A stretch of 64,000 nucleotides of DNA. Source: JANXVY01 sp034408685 (GTDB lineage: Bacteria > Pseudomonadota > Alphaproteobacteria > Rhizobiales > Hyphomicrobiaceae). Below the pieces are notes generated by a model. The model ran no database searches. It had not been told where the DNA came from and saw nothing but the letters and a program-made list of their open reading frames with translations. The stretch is from assembly GCA_034408685.1 (NCBI GenBank), contig JAWXCP010000002.1, positions 1-64,000 of the forward strand. Reading direction: 5' to 3'. The number at the start of each line of letters is the position of its first letter. Position 1 is the stretch's first letter. Of this stretch, positions 26,569-34,952 are shown one piece after another. A program made the position numbers and the translations under genes.

Positions 26569-26949
26569 CTACTCGCAGACGACGCAGTTGAATTGCTTGA
26601 ACACGGGGTCAACGGTCGCGATCGGAATATTCAAGTCTAGAGCTTGAGCAGCTAGCAATCGGTCGAATGGGTCTTTGTGTTCGAGGTCTAAGCTTCCTGC
26701 GAGCCTCGCTTGCGACATTGTCAAATCAAGCAATCGGAAACCTTCATCTTTCAAAGTTCCCTCAAGGTCTGGGAGCAGTGGTGCAGCTCCGGGCCACTTG
26801 CCGAGTTTCACTTTGATTGCAATTTCCCAGCCGGTCACGGCACTAACGAGAACGTCGTTCGTGCTTGCGATTATGCCGCGTAGCGAACTGGACAACGGTC
26901 GATCATCCGTAAGCCACCAGTAGACGATGTGCGTATCGAGCAGGATCAT
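26569..26949 (-). CDS. PIN-domain toxin, VapC-like (type II toxin-antitoxin)
   Basis: This 126-aa PIN-domain ribonuclease has the acidic residues of the family: D5 in LLDTHIVYW, E42 in VTGWEIAIK, then DPFDRLLAAQA and a final TVDPVF. Such toxins cleave tRNA or rRNA. The gene starts 4 bp inside the upstream antitoxin gene (overlap 26946-26949), the standard TA arrangement. It is located within the C1 cluster, 6 bp upstream of the DUF447 gene. Confidence 0.88.
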   Translation of the reverse strand: MILLDTHIVYWWLTDDRPLSSSLRGIIASTNDVLVSAVTGWEIAIKVKLGKWPGAAPLLPDLEGTLKDEGFRLLDLTMSQARLAGSLDLEHKDPFDRLLAAQALDLNIPIATVDPVFKQFNCVVCE

Positions 26950-27215
26950 CCGTCAGAGTACTCCGCCGCGCGCTCTCCCCCAAGCCAAGCCAATTCGGCA
27001 GGGTCGAGAGGCGCAAACAACCGATCCTCCGGGACGTGGATACGGCCTTTCCACCGTCCAGGGGCTCGCCGTGGCGTGGGCTGCGGGTGAGCTTCGACCA
27101 CCAGTCGGGTTGTGCCGAACACGGGATGAGAGATGCGCACGTCCTCGCCGCTGGCCGCGCGCGCGATCAGGCTTTCGAGTTGAAGTTTAGCCTGATCAAG
27201 CGACAGTGTGTCCAT
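26946..27215 (-). CDS. antitoxin, Phd/YefM-like
   Basis: This 89-aa protein begins with a helix-rich MDTLSLDQAKLQLESLIARA and has ISHPVFGTTRLVVEAHPQP, then a C-terminal region with IHVPEDRLFAPLDPAELAWL likely to bind the toxin. The fold assignment (prevent-host-death type) rests on size, N-terminal pattern and position directly upstream of a PIN toxin. The paired toxin gene overlaps its stop by 4 bp. Autoregulation is expected from the family; no operator was identified. Confidence 0.8.
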   Translation of the reverse strand: MDTLSLDQAKLQLESLIARAASGEDVRISHPVFGTTRLVVEAHPQPTPRRAPGRWKGRIHVPEDRLFAPLDPAELAWLGGERAAEYSDG

Positions 27216-27311
27216 GTGTTCCTCCGCACCGATAATATCACAGTTTTGGCATGTCTTGAGGCCGCCATCGATAACGCCATGCGGTAGGTTTCGTTTGGCT
27301 TATCGAGCCGA

Positions 27312-28748
27312 TCATTCCACCGATTTTGGCTTATTGGCGCGGGTGTGGGCCATCGCTTCGCGCTTGGCCTTGAGGGTCGCGCCCTCGGGCGAGGGAGCGG
27401 TGACATCGATAGCGGCGCGCGGCGTGGCGATACCCCAGTCGAGCGGATTGTCCTGGGCGTAGCGTTTGCCGAGCCGCCATGCGATTTCGGCTTTGGCCAG
27501 TTCGTAGCCCAGATAAAACGCGTGCCCGCCGTCGGCTTCGACGCCAAGTTTGTCGAACACGGCGAACGGGTCCGTGACCTGGTGGTGGCCCTGGCGCGAG
27601 TAGATGTGAACACCTTCGGTCGAGACCTCGATGCGGAAATTGTCGTCGCGGACCTGGGCGGCACCGATCGCGATTTCAGCGGCCGATAATGGGTGCGGGT
27701 TGAGGTCGTGGAGGCCGAGCAATCCATTGCCGCCATAGCCCTTCGGTAAGCTGCCATCTTCCCGGGCCCGGTACATCAGGCGGCGGGCGGCATCATGCTC
27801 GGCAACGGTGCGGCGGGTATGGGCTGAGACCTGCACGATCAGCACATTGGTGATTGCCAGTTCGGTGCAGATGCCGACCAGCAGCGCGGTCAAGCCCTGG
27901 CTGTCGGCCTCGGTCAGTTCGGTCAGGTTGCCCGTGCCCATCAGGATTTCGACGTCGGGACGCTGACGGCGCAACTCGGCATAGCGTTCAAGCGAGGTCG
28001 TAAATCCGAAGTTGAGCGGGTCGAGGATCGGATCGGCGATGTGCGGGATGCCTGCGGCGTTGGCCGCGTCGATGGCGCGTACCAGCGAGGCGAGGTCACC
28101 ATGCGGCTTTGGCACCAGGATTGGAATGCACGGCGTTCCAGCTACCGCGTCGAGCGTCGTCTCGTCGAGCGAGAGCACGTAATCGGCCCCAGCTTGCGCG
28201 GCACGGCGCAGTTCGGCTACGTCCCCGCTATCGACGCTAACTTTGTGGCCTGCCGCTTTGAGCGCGCGAACCGTGTCTTCGAGCGCGGCGAACGGTACTT
28301 CGGGCTCGCAGCCAACATCGATTACGTCGGCGCCATCGGCTCGATGGCGGGCAGCGCGGGCGAGGATGTCATCAAGCGTCAGCTGCGGCGCCTCGATGAT
28401 TTCGGCGAAGATACGTAAGTTGTGGTGCGAGAAGTCGGTCGGCTTACCGCCTCGCCCAAGGAACACTGGCAAATCGACGAGTTCGTCGGGGCCGCGTTCG
28501 AAATTGGCACCAAAGTGCGCCGACAGATTGCCAAGGTTCATGCGCGTGCGGCCGGGCACGATCACGCGGTCGGCGGCGAGCGGGCCCTTCAGCCGGTTTT
28601 TGACGATGCCCTCGGTCATCAGGGCCGCCACCTTGATGCCGAGGTTGTCGACCCGCCAGCTGCCTTCGGGCAAGCCGACGCTGGCGACCGTCGCGGTCAG
28701 GCGGGCTTCGGCAAGGCGTCCGGTCAGAAAGAGAAGGCGGTCGGTCAT
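27312..28748 (-). CDS. DUF6513 dihydropteroate-synthase-like protein (H4MPT pathway)
   Basis: This 478-aa protein has an N-terminal DUF6513 region (LLFLTGRLAEARLTATVASV) and a pterin-binding TIM-barrel half resembling dihydropteroate synthase. It shows ADVIDVGCEPEVPF, GHKVSVDSGD, HIADPILDPLNFGF and ILMGTGNLTELTEADSQGL. Bacterial members sit in H4MPT gene clusters of methylotrophs and have archaeal homologs. The likely role is in methanopterin synthesis, by inference from context. The flavoprotein gene lies 62 bp upstream. Confidence 0.87.
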   Translation of the reverse strand: MTDRLLFLTGRLAEARLTATVASVGLPEGSWRVDNLGIKVAALMTEGIVKNRLKGPLAADRVIVPGRTRMNLGNLSAHFGANFERGPDELVDLPVFLGRGGKPTDFSHHNLRIFAEIIEAPQLTLDDILARAARHRADGADVIDVGCEPEVPFAALEDTVRALKAAGHKVSVDSGDVAELRRAAQAGADYVLSLDETTLDAVAGTPCIPILVPKPHGDLASLVRAIDAANAAGIPHIADPILDPLNFGFTTSLERYAELRRQRPDVEILMGTGNLTELTEADSQGLTALLVGICTELAITNVLIVQVSAHTRRTVAEHDAARRLMYRAREDGSLPKGYGGNGLLGLHDLNPHPLSAAEIAIGAAQVRDDNFRIEVSTEGVHIYSRQGHHQVTDPFAVFDKLGVEADGGHAFYLGYELAKAEIAWRLGKRYAQDNPLDWGIATPRAAIDVTAPSPEGATLKAKREAMAHTRANKPKSVE

Positions 28749-28810
28749 CCTAGCGCAATTTCAAGTGAAACAGGCTGGCGTCAAGCGGCGCGTTAGATAC
28801 CGGGCGCCGG

Positions 28811-29365
28811 TCACCGCTTGGCCACATCGCGCTTGCGCGCGTCCACGGCGGCGATCAGGTCGGCGAGGCTTTCAACCACGGTCGTGTCGTCGAAGGTTTT
28901 GAGTCTGGCCGTATTTTCGAGGTCGATGCGGCGCGGGTAGACCTTGACCATGCCCGACGGCGCCTCGGTGTCCATTTCGGGCGCGGTATCGCAGGCGAAC
29001 ACGATTGTTGGCACGCGGCATTTGCCAGCCTGGGCGAAGCAGTTGGTCGCAAGGTTGTCGGAGATGCCGTAGACGCATTTCGCGACCGTATTGGACGAGG
29101 CGGGTGCGACAATCAGCGTATGATACACGCCGAAGTAGAAATTCCCGACCGGCGCCGCGCTGGCGGTCGTGTCCTTGAAGATACGGGTGCCAGCGGGCAG
29201 TGTCAGGTCTTGCTTGTACATCCGCATGACTTCGGCGGCCGCCTTCGACACGAACACGTCGAGGTGATCCAGGCCGCGCATCATCTCGATGCTTTCCTTG
29301 AAGAAATGTCCTGAGCCGGTTAGCGCCCAGCCAAAGCGCGGTGTCGGGATGTCGTCATTTGTCAT
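28811..29365 (-). CDS. archaeal-type flavoprotein / dihydromethanopterin-reductase-like protein
   Basis: This 184-aa FMN-binding flavoprotein of the DmrB/archaeal flavoprotein type begins FGWALTGSGHFFKESIEMM and contains HLDVFVSKAAAEVMRMY, LIVAPASSNTVAKCVYGISD and NLATNCFAQAGK. The family includes dihydromethanopterin reductase. The start at 29365 is the only methionine near the conserved N-terminus; the frame is open far upstream without similarity. Together with the DUF447 and DUF6513 genes it marks an H4MPT C1 module. Confidence 0.88.
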   Translation of the reverse strand: MTNDDIPTPRFGWALTGSGHFFKESIEMMRGLDHLDVFVSKAAAEVMRMYKQDLTLPAGTRIFKDTTASAAPVGNFYFGVYHTLIVAPASSNTVAKCVYGISDNLATNCFAQAGKCRVPTIVFACDTAPEMDTEAPSGMVKVYPRRIDLENTARLKTFDDTTVVESLADLIAAVDARKRDVAKR

Positions 29366-29502
29366 GGCTGGCGCGGTAGCATGGGGTTGGCGAACGGTCC
29401 AGCATCGCCCGGCGTTGGTTGCCCCGCGGTTTCGTTGCCCCGCGGTGTCGAGCCCCGCGTCTTGCGCTGCCCGAAACTCCACCTGGATAGCCTGCTCGGC
29501 TC

Positions 29503-30210
29503 CTAGGCGGGCGGTAACGCCTTTGCCGGCACTTTCGCGGGTGGGTCTGAGGCGGGCTTTTGAACTGAGGCTGGTTTCGGCGATTTGCCCGTCTCTGACT
29601 TTGTCGCGGGTGGCTTCGCGGAGGATGTCTCGGGCGGGGTACCAGGAGCGGCGGTCGCTACCGCGCGTGGCGAGCAAGCTTCCTCGCCTCGGGCCCATCG
29701 GCGAACTTCCCGCTCCATGTTGGCCGCTTCATCCAAGGGAAAACGCGAATTTTCAACTGATACGGCCGCGAAATCACCCTCGGGCACAATCGACACACGA
29801 AACGCCCGATTGCCGCGAGGGTCGGGCGCTTCGCGCGATATTTCGTGGATCACGATTTCCGCGTTCCCGCCCCTCGTTTCGGGTTCGGCAAACGCGTTGA
29901 AAATATGCGTCGCCTTCAAGTGCCCGTCACCACCGAACCAGCAGCGTGTCGCCCCCCGCGCGATGCGCGCATACAACTCCGTGGGTTTGCCGACCGGATC
30001 GGGGTCGGACGCTGCCACTTTAGGAAGTTCGACGGAGCCGAGCGCCTGAATTCCGCCTGCGACGAGTTGAACCGGTTGAGCCAACAGATCACTCGGCTGG
30101 CTGAGGATGGCGGTCGACGGAGCCGATGCACAGGCCGCACACATGACCCCTGCAGCCAGGATACTGGCCGCCTGTGTCGCGTACCGCATTGAGTGAAGAG
30201 CGCTGCCCAT
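29503..30210 (-). CDS. exported protein of unknown function with Pro/Lys-rich tail
   Basis: This protein of 235 residues has a signal segment (ATQAASILAAGVMCAACAS), possibly a lipoprotein, though the lipobox is atypical. The central region with ARGATRCWFGGDGHLKATHIF and IVIHEISREAPD resembles a small envelope domain, and the last 60 residues are low-complexity Pro/Ala/Lys. It might be anchored in the cell wall. Starts at 30210 or 30189 are possible. The function is unknown; similar proteins occur in related alphaproteobacteria. Confidence 0.7.
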   Translation of the reverse strand: MGSALHSMRYATQAASILAAGVMCAACASAPSTAILSQPSDLLAQPVQLVAGGIQALGSVELPKVAASDPDPVGKPTELYARIARGATRCWFGGDGHLKATHIFNAFAEPETRGGNAEIVIHEISREAPDPRGNRAFRVSIVPEGDFAAVSVENSRFPLDEAANMEREVRRWARGEEACSPRAVATAAPGTPPETSSAKPPATKSETGKSPKPASVQKPASDPPAKVPAKALPPA

Positions 30211-30377
30211 GACGGTTCTCCTACCGCAAGCGGCAAGATTTAACGGGTCAGCGCTGCAATGCAACACAGATCGATTTACTGACGTGCCAAGCATGAAGTC
30301 GGACGACCGAGCCCCAGCTGGCAACCCAGCGACCTCTCCGCCCCGGCCCTTATCTCTACACGATTAGCAATCAGCAA

Positions 30378-30758
30378 TCAGCGTGCTGCGGCCGATTGCA
30401 CCAGGCGATACGGGCGCCGTCGCGAGCCTCGCACCGGTTCACGCGGGACCGAGGCCTGCGCCAGTTCAAACTCGACTGCGCCGCGGTCTTTAACCAGCAC
30501 ATCGAGCTTCACGCGCAGGTCGTTTGCGGACGCTCGCAAATTGTCGCGGCGCTGGGCTGCCGATTTTGCAAACGTCGAATAACCGAAATGGGCGGTGTCG
30601 CGCACGCCGGTTCGGTCTTCCTCGGCTTGCACCTGTCGGTCAAGATCCGCCGCAAGGGCCTCGAAATCACGGATCATCATCTCCAGATGATCGATCTTCT
30701 TCGCACCTTCGTCCGCTTCAAAGCGCTTGGACCGAATTGCTGCATCTCGAACATTCAT
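30378..30758 (-). CDS. fliJ: FliJ-like flagellar export protein
   Basis: This 126-aa, highly helical, probably coiled-coil protein resembles the rhizobial FliJ-like protein encoded next to ctrA. Landmarks are IRSKRFEADEGAKKIDHLEMMI, LAADLDRQVQAEEDRTGVRD and AHFGYSTFAKSAAQRRDNLR. FliJ chaperones export substrates at the flagellar type III ATPase; fliI is not in the window. The C-terminal 20 residues are Arg-rich. It is divergent from ctrA, so its transcription may be under CtrA control. Confidence 0.78.
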   Translation of the reverse strand: MNVRDAAIRSKRFEADEGAKKIDHLEMMIRDFEALAADLDRQVQAEEDRTGVRDTAHFGYSTFAKSAAQRRDNLRASANDLRVKLDVLVKDRGAVEFELAQASVPREPVRGSRRRPYRLVQSAAAR

Positions 30759-31239
30759 ACCGACACCTCAACGCACTGCCACAAAAGTTGACCGGGAACA
30801 TTTGGAAGAGCCAATGGTTCCATAAGACGTTCGAACCTATTAACGTAGTTTACCTCATTTTTCATATTTGCATACATCCCTTAAGTTGCGGTAAAGCAAC
30901 GGAATGCTGCGACGCCATACGGCCCGCAACCTCAGCCACACTTCGGACTTAAAATCCTTTGGCGGTTTAACGAATTCTGTTAGTCCCGAATCAGGGCGGG
31001 GTCCTAAATTCTTGCAGCAAGCTTACCACCGAAGCGGCATGACGATGTCGGCGGTGCTGGGGCGCGCTGCGTGTCTGACGGGTTCTGGATACGTGTTGAT
31101 ATTTCGTGAGTTTGCAAGGCGTTAATTAGGGATTGTTAACCTCTTAGATGTAAACCCTAACGACAGTCAAGTTTTGGGATGCGTTCACAACAAGCGGCGG
31201 CAGGCCTGAAGGCGGCTCAGGCATGAAGGAACGGCGACC
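30759..31239 (+). promoter_or_regulatory. ctrA/fliJ divergent regulatory region
   Basis: These 481 bp contain no gene. They hold one GANTC site (GAATC at 30988-30992), the target of the CcrM methyltransferase, and an ATTA-N7-TTAAC sequence near 31125-31140 that resembles the CtrA half-site pair TTAA-N7-TTAA. Further TTAA halves lie at 30840-30843 and 30967-30970. A GAAGGA ribosome-binding sequence precedes the ctrA ATG at 31240. CcrM sites and CtrA autoregulation are known at ctrA promoters of Caulobacter and rhizobia; assignment here is by pattern only. Confidence 0.6.
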
Positions 31240-31935
31240 ATGCGGGTTTTACTGATTGAAGACGACAGTGCGACGGCGCAAAGCATCGAGCTGATGCTGC
31301 AGTCGGAAGGGTTCAATTGCTACACGACGGACCTCGGCGAAGAGGGTGTCGATCTCGGTAAGCTTTACGATTACGACATCATACTGCTCGACCTCAATTT
31401 GCCGGACATGAGCGGCTACGAAGTGCTCAAGGCGCTGCGTGTCTCAAAGGTGACGACGCCCATCCTGATCTTGTCTGGCCTCGCGCAGATCGAGGACAAG
31501 GTTCGCGGTCTCGGGTTCGGCGCCGACGACTACATGACAAAGCCGTTCCACAAGGACGAACTTGTCGCCCGTATCCATGCGATCGTGCGCCGTTCGAAAG
31601 GCCATTCGCAATCGGTTATCGAAACCGGCGATCTCAAGGTCAATCTTGACACTAAAACGGTCGAAGTTAAGGGCCAGCGCGTCCACCTGACCGGCAAGGA
31701 ATATCAGATGCTGGAGCTGCTTTCGCTCCGCAAGGGCACGACGTTGACCAAAGAAATGTTCCTGAACCATCTTTACGGTGGCATGGACGAACCCGAACTC
31801 AAGATCATCGACGTGTTCATTTGTAAGCTGCGCAAAAAGCTACAAATGGCGACCGGCAACAAGCATTACATCGAGACGGTCTGGGGTCGGGGATACGTCC
31901 TGCGCAATCCTGACGACGAGCATCGGGCGGCCTAG
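31240..31935 (+). CDS. ctrA: cell-cycle response regulator CtrA
   Basis: This 231-aa OmpR-family response regulator has a receiver domain with the acidic pair at E7/D8/D9, phosphoacceptor D51 (IILLDLNLPD), and K in YMTKPFH. The DNA-binding winged helix follows (HLTGKEYQMLELLSLRKG, TLTKEMFLNHLYGGMDEPE, ETVWGRGYVLRN). CtrA is the master cell-cycle regulator of alphaproteobacteria, controlling flagella, division and chromosome replication. The length and D51 match Caulobacter CtrA. Two hairpins follow it. Confidence 0.97.
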   Translation: MRVLLIEDDSATAQSIELMLQSEGFNCYTTDLGEEGVDLGKLYDYDIILLDLNLPDMSGYEVLKALRVSKVTTPILILSGLAQIEDKVRGLGFGADDYMTKPFHKDELVARIHAIVRRSKGHSQSVIETGDLKVNLDTKTVEVKGQRVHLTGKEYQMLELLSLRKGTTLTKEMFLNHLYGGMDEPELKIIDVFICKLRKKLQMATGNKHYIETVWGRGYVLRNPDDEHRAA

Positions 31936-31955
31936 CTCAGCATGTCTTGGGATGG

Positions 31956-31982
31956 AAGCGGATCGGCGATGGCGATCCGCTT
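31956..31982 (+). terminator. hairpin after ctrA, weak T-tract
   Basis: A perfect 10-bp stem (AAGCGGATCG pairing with CGATCCGCTT) with a 7-nt loop starts about 20 bp after the ctrA stop. It is followed by only TC, so it could be a terminator or an mRNA-stabilising hairpin. Confidence 0.55.
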
Positions 31983-32066
31983 TCAAGTGAGTGGTAAAGC
32001 CCGCAGGGGTTCATCCCGTCTCGTAGTGCCGTGAGCGGGCTCGACACAGGTCCAACGATTGGAAAC

Positions 32067-32092
32067 GGCGGCATAACGGCCGCCTTTTTTTT
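32067..32092 (+). terminator. rho-independent terminator
   Basis: The stem GGCGGC/GCCGCC with a six-base loop is followed by eight T residues. It lies after ctrA and before the MBL-fold gene and so supports a start of that gene downstream of 32092. Confidence 0.85.
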
Positions 32093-32150
32093 GTTTTCGG
32101 GCGCTCAGGAGTTGCGCTATGTCGCGGCCTCAATGCGGCGAAACGGCAAC

Positions 32151-32822
32151 ATGAGCACCCCGATGACAGTCCCCCGAGCTGACAAAACGCCGTCGTTCAA
32201 GGCCGCGGTTGTTCCGGTGACGCCGTTTGAGCAGAATTGCGCGCTGATCTGGAACGAGGTGACGATGGCTGGCGCGATCGTCGATCCCGGTGGCGACGTC
32301 GACCGGATCTTGGCAACAATCGATCAAGTCGGCCTGATGCCGGAAAAGATCCTGCTCACCCATGGTCACATCGACCACGCCGGCGGAGCTGCAGAGCTGC
32401 GACAGAGGCTGAACGTACCGATCGAAGGGCCTCACCTTGCAGATAAGTTCCTCCTCGATCACCTGGAGGAGCAAGGCGCTGCCTATGGTTTCCCCGCCCG
32501 TAAGGTCACGCCAGACCGCTGGCTGTCCGAGGGCGATCAGGTGACGATCGGCGAGCATGTCTTCGACATTTTGCATTGCCCCGGCCATTCGCCGGGCTCT
32601 GTTGTGTTCCAGAGCAAATCGCAAAAATTCCTGATCATGGGCGACGTGCTGTTCCGCGGTTCGATCGGCCGCTCGGACTTGCCGCAAGGCGACCACGACA
32701 CCCTGATCGCATCGATCAAAGACAAGCTTCTTGTGCTCGACGACAGCTATGCCTTCTTATGCGGGCATGGGCCGGGCAGCACCATTGGCCTCGAACGGCG
32801 AACGAACCCGTTTCTCAAATAG
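32151..32822 (+). CDS. MBL-fold metallo-hydrolase (glyoxalase II-like)
   Basis: This protein of about 223 residues has the metallo-beta-lactamase motif THGHIDHAGG (HxHxDH), downstream HCPGHSPGSVVF and the final His in CGHGPGSTIG. It resembles YcbL-type glyoxalase II and related hydroxyacylglutathione or thioester hydrolases. The start at 32151 lies beyond the terminator at 32067-32092; ATG 32163 is also possible and the frame stays open to 32031. Substrate unknown. Confidence 0.9.
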   Translation: MSTPMTVPRADKTPSFKAAVVPVTPFEQNCALIWNEVTMAGAIVDPGGDVDRILATIDQVGLMPEKILLTHGHIDHAGGAAELRQRLNVPIEGPHLADKFLLDHLEEQGAAYGFPARKVTPDRWLSEGDQVTIGEHVFDILHCPGHSPGSVVFQSKSQKFLIMGDVLFRGSIGRSDLPQGDHDTLIASIKDKLLVLDDSYAFLCGHGPGSTIGLERRTNPFLK

Positions 32823-32868
32823 CGTTCGCCGTTGCTCTTGTGTTCGCATCCGCGAGGCCGGAGACCGG

Positions 32869-33381
32869 TTAGTCGCCGCGAGCCATGCTGATCTTAACGC
32901 CTTTCAGCGGTATGCCCTCGGTCGCGATGTTGACCGAGTGCGACGAGCCGCTGATCGAGACGTTCATGCTGGCGGTCAGGCCACCCCCGTTGATCGCCAG
33001 ATCGACCTTCGAGGCCGACGCCTTGCCAGAGACACGCCCGCCTGCATTATACGTGCGTTCTTCCCAGTCGCCAGTCACGGCGCCGTTGGCGTTGGTCAAT
33101 TTTGCGCGCAAATCGATCTTCGCCGATGGGTTGGCGCAGCGGATGGCGAGCCCAAGTCCGCTTGACCCTTCGCCGCGATAATAGGCACGGCACTGCATGC
33201 GCTCGGTTTTTCCGCCTTCGAGGCGAACCTCGCCCTGCCCGCTCCATGATCCGATGAGGCTTGGGAATGGATTGTCGTTGGCATGCGAACCGCTGGTCGA
33301 TCCGGCCGCAATCGCAACAGCGACGACGGCAGCGACGGTCACCGCGCGAGCTAGCCCGGCCAATTTGAACTTAGGTGTCAT
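32869..33381 (-). CDS. secreted protein of unknown function (WSGxG family, paralog of 4971-5408)
   Basis: This 170-aa protein has a signal segment (AVTVAAVVAVAIAAG) and a mature domain that begins LIGSWSGQGEVRLEGGKTER and CRAYYRG. It shares a W-SG-G-V-L-G-E-CRA pattern with the protein at 4971-5408, so the two are paralogs of one small envelope family. Cysteines in CRAYY and IRCANPSA could form a disulfide. The biological role is unknown. Confidence 0.8.
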   Translation of the reverse strand: MTPKFKLAGLARAVTVAAVVAVAIAAGSTSGSHANDNPFPSLIGSWSGQGEVRLEGGKTERMQCRAYYRGEGSSGLGLAIRCANPSAKIDLRAKLTNANGAVTGDWEERTYNAGGRVSGKASASKVDLAINGGGLTASMNVSISGSSHSVNIATEGIPLKGVKISMARGD

Positions 33382-33547
33382 ACGTTCTGCCCTCCCGGCG
33401 TGTCATCATCTGGGCGTTACTAGCACAGCCGGGCGACAGCGGCCAAATGCTGGTGAGGCGTGGCCGCATGCCAGTGACATTTCGAGCGGACGTGAGCGTT
33501 GGCATGGCTACCGCGAGCCGAAGATGGCGACGCTAAGGTTCTGCGAT

Positions 33548-34822
33548 CTAGGCGGTCGTCGGCTTGGCAAACCAGCGAGCGATCTTGCCGCGCCAGCCGA
33601 CCGGCAGCCGTTCGATGGTGCGCTTCATTGCGGGGCGGATCCAGCTCAGCCAAAGGCCGGCGTATGCGGTCCCGGTCACCGTAAATCCGGCGGCAAAATC
33701 GAACACGGCCACCGACCCGTCAGCCCATTCGGCTTTATACCCGCCGCCTGGTGCCAGCAAATCATAGGTTTTGAAGCCTTTGGCGTGGGCGCGGGCAAAT
33801 TGTTGTTCGATCAGCTGATTACCTGGACCACACTCTTTGAATGTCTTGTCGTAGGCCAGCACGTGAACAGCCATTCGGTCGCGACAGGAGACGGTGATCT
33901 CCATGGCTGCCGTCGTGCCGTTGCACGTCAGCTCGGCAATTTCGATTCCGACTGGGCGCTCGACGCTTGCGGCCGCCGATTCGAAGAATATGCGAAAGCG
34001 GTCGTCTTCGACGGCGGGCGAGACCAGACCGCGCTCGCGGAGCCAAGCGCGCTTCGTCTCGATCGCGCGTGCGGCAGGTTCAACTGCTTCGGGCCCTTCA
34101 GTCCACCTTAGAACCGCAATCGGCCCAAGCTTTTCCATGCGGCGCAGCTGGCGGCGCCTGTTCTTCCACCGGCCGTGCCCGGCATATCGCTCCGCATAGG
34201 CCGTCCAGCTTGGTGAACCTGCCATGTCGAGATAGGGCGCTTCTTGTTGCTGTATAACCGTTAGGCCGAGCTCGGCGAGCAGCGGCGCGACGGTTGCGTC
34301 AGCACGCGTCTTCACCAGCCGTGTGGCGTCAGCTCGTGCGGCTGCAATCGCAAACGACCAGCACTCCCGCAGGACGGGCATCAAGCCCGGACCACGTTCG
34401 GCCAACACGTCGCCATACTGGCTGACGGGTGCTCCCATCCACGCCAAAATCCTCAAAACCCCCTTGCGTTCGATCACCATTGGCAAGATGGCGACCGCCC
34501 GACCGCCGCGCCGCGCGACCACGACGGCAAGCTCAACGTTCGGCGATGTGGCGAGGTAGGTGTTGGCCCAGTGCCAATTCCAGTTGAAGGTCTGGAACAA
34601 GTTGGCTGAGCTGCCGGCGCGGTCGAACAGGCCATTCCAGTCGGCTTCAAGCGCATCGAAAGCTGCCCGATCCGCGATGAGTTCGAGACTAATTTCTGGC
34701 GAAACGCGGGACGTCCGGGACGGTGCTGCGCTGGCGCGATCGTCGGCAAGAAACGCGTCTCGGACGGAGCTGCGCGCGAAGTGTTGTATCGAATTGAACA
34801 TGGCTGCCGGGTTTGCCTCCAA
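33548..34822 (-). CDS. GNAT/CelD-like acetyltransferase (BcsL-type)
   Basis: This 424-aa protein resembles the CelD/BcsL family of GNAT-fold acyltransferases linked to polysaccharide modification. Landmarks are NLFQTFNWNWHWANTYL near residues 76-92, the long middle domain with WKNRRRQLRRMEKLGP, and C-terminal MAVHVLAYDKTFKECGPGNQ and LIEQQFARAHAKGFKTYDLL. The acyl acceptor is unknown. No polysaccharide-synthesis genes are adjacent. Confidence 0.78.
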   Translation of the reverse strand: MEANPAAMFNSIQHFARSSVRDAFLADDRASAAPSRTSRVSPEISLELIADRAAFDALEADWNGLFDRAGSSANLFQTFNWNWHWANTYLATSPNVELAVVVARRGGRAVAILPMVIERKGVLRILAWMGAPVSQYGDVLAERGPGLMPVLRECWSFAIAAARADATRLVKTRADATVAPLLAELGLTVIQQQEAPYLDMAGSPSWTAYAERYAGHGRWKNRRRQLRRMEKLGPIAVLRWTEGPEAVEPAARAIETKRAWLRERGLVSPAVEDDRFRIFFESAAASVERPVGIEIAELTCNGTTAAMEITVSCRDRMAVHVLAYDKTFKECGPGNQLIEQQFARAHAKGFKTYDLLAPGGGYKAEWADGSVAVFDFAAGFTVTGTAYAGLWLSWIRPAMKRTIERLPVGWRGKIARWFAKPTTA

Positions 34823-34952
34823 AGATGAGGGTCGGGCAGCACGAGCCGTGCCAATCTGCGTCTAGCGTTGCGTCTTGAGCTGCCTTTTGCGTCGGCGGGC
34901 CGACCGCAGGCCAATCGGGGCGACGACGTCAGGCCACCTCAAGCTGAGCTCA

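Noticed and set aside
28811..29698. Longer start for the flavoprotein gene at 29698
   Set aside because: The added 111 residues do not look like the family, and the frame overlaps the adjacent minus-strand gene at 29503-30210 in the wrong frame.
33197..34111. Plus-strand frame of 304 residues
   Set aside because: It overlaps the minus-strand secreted-protein and CelD-like genes, which are better supported.
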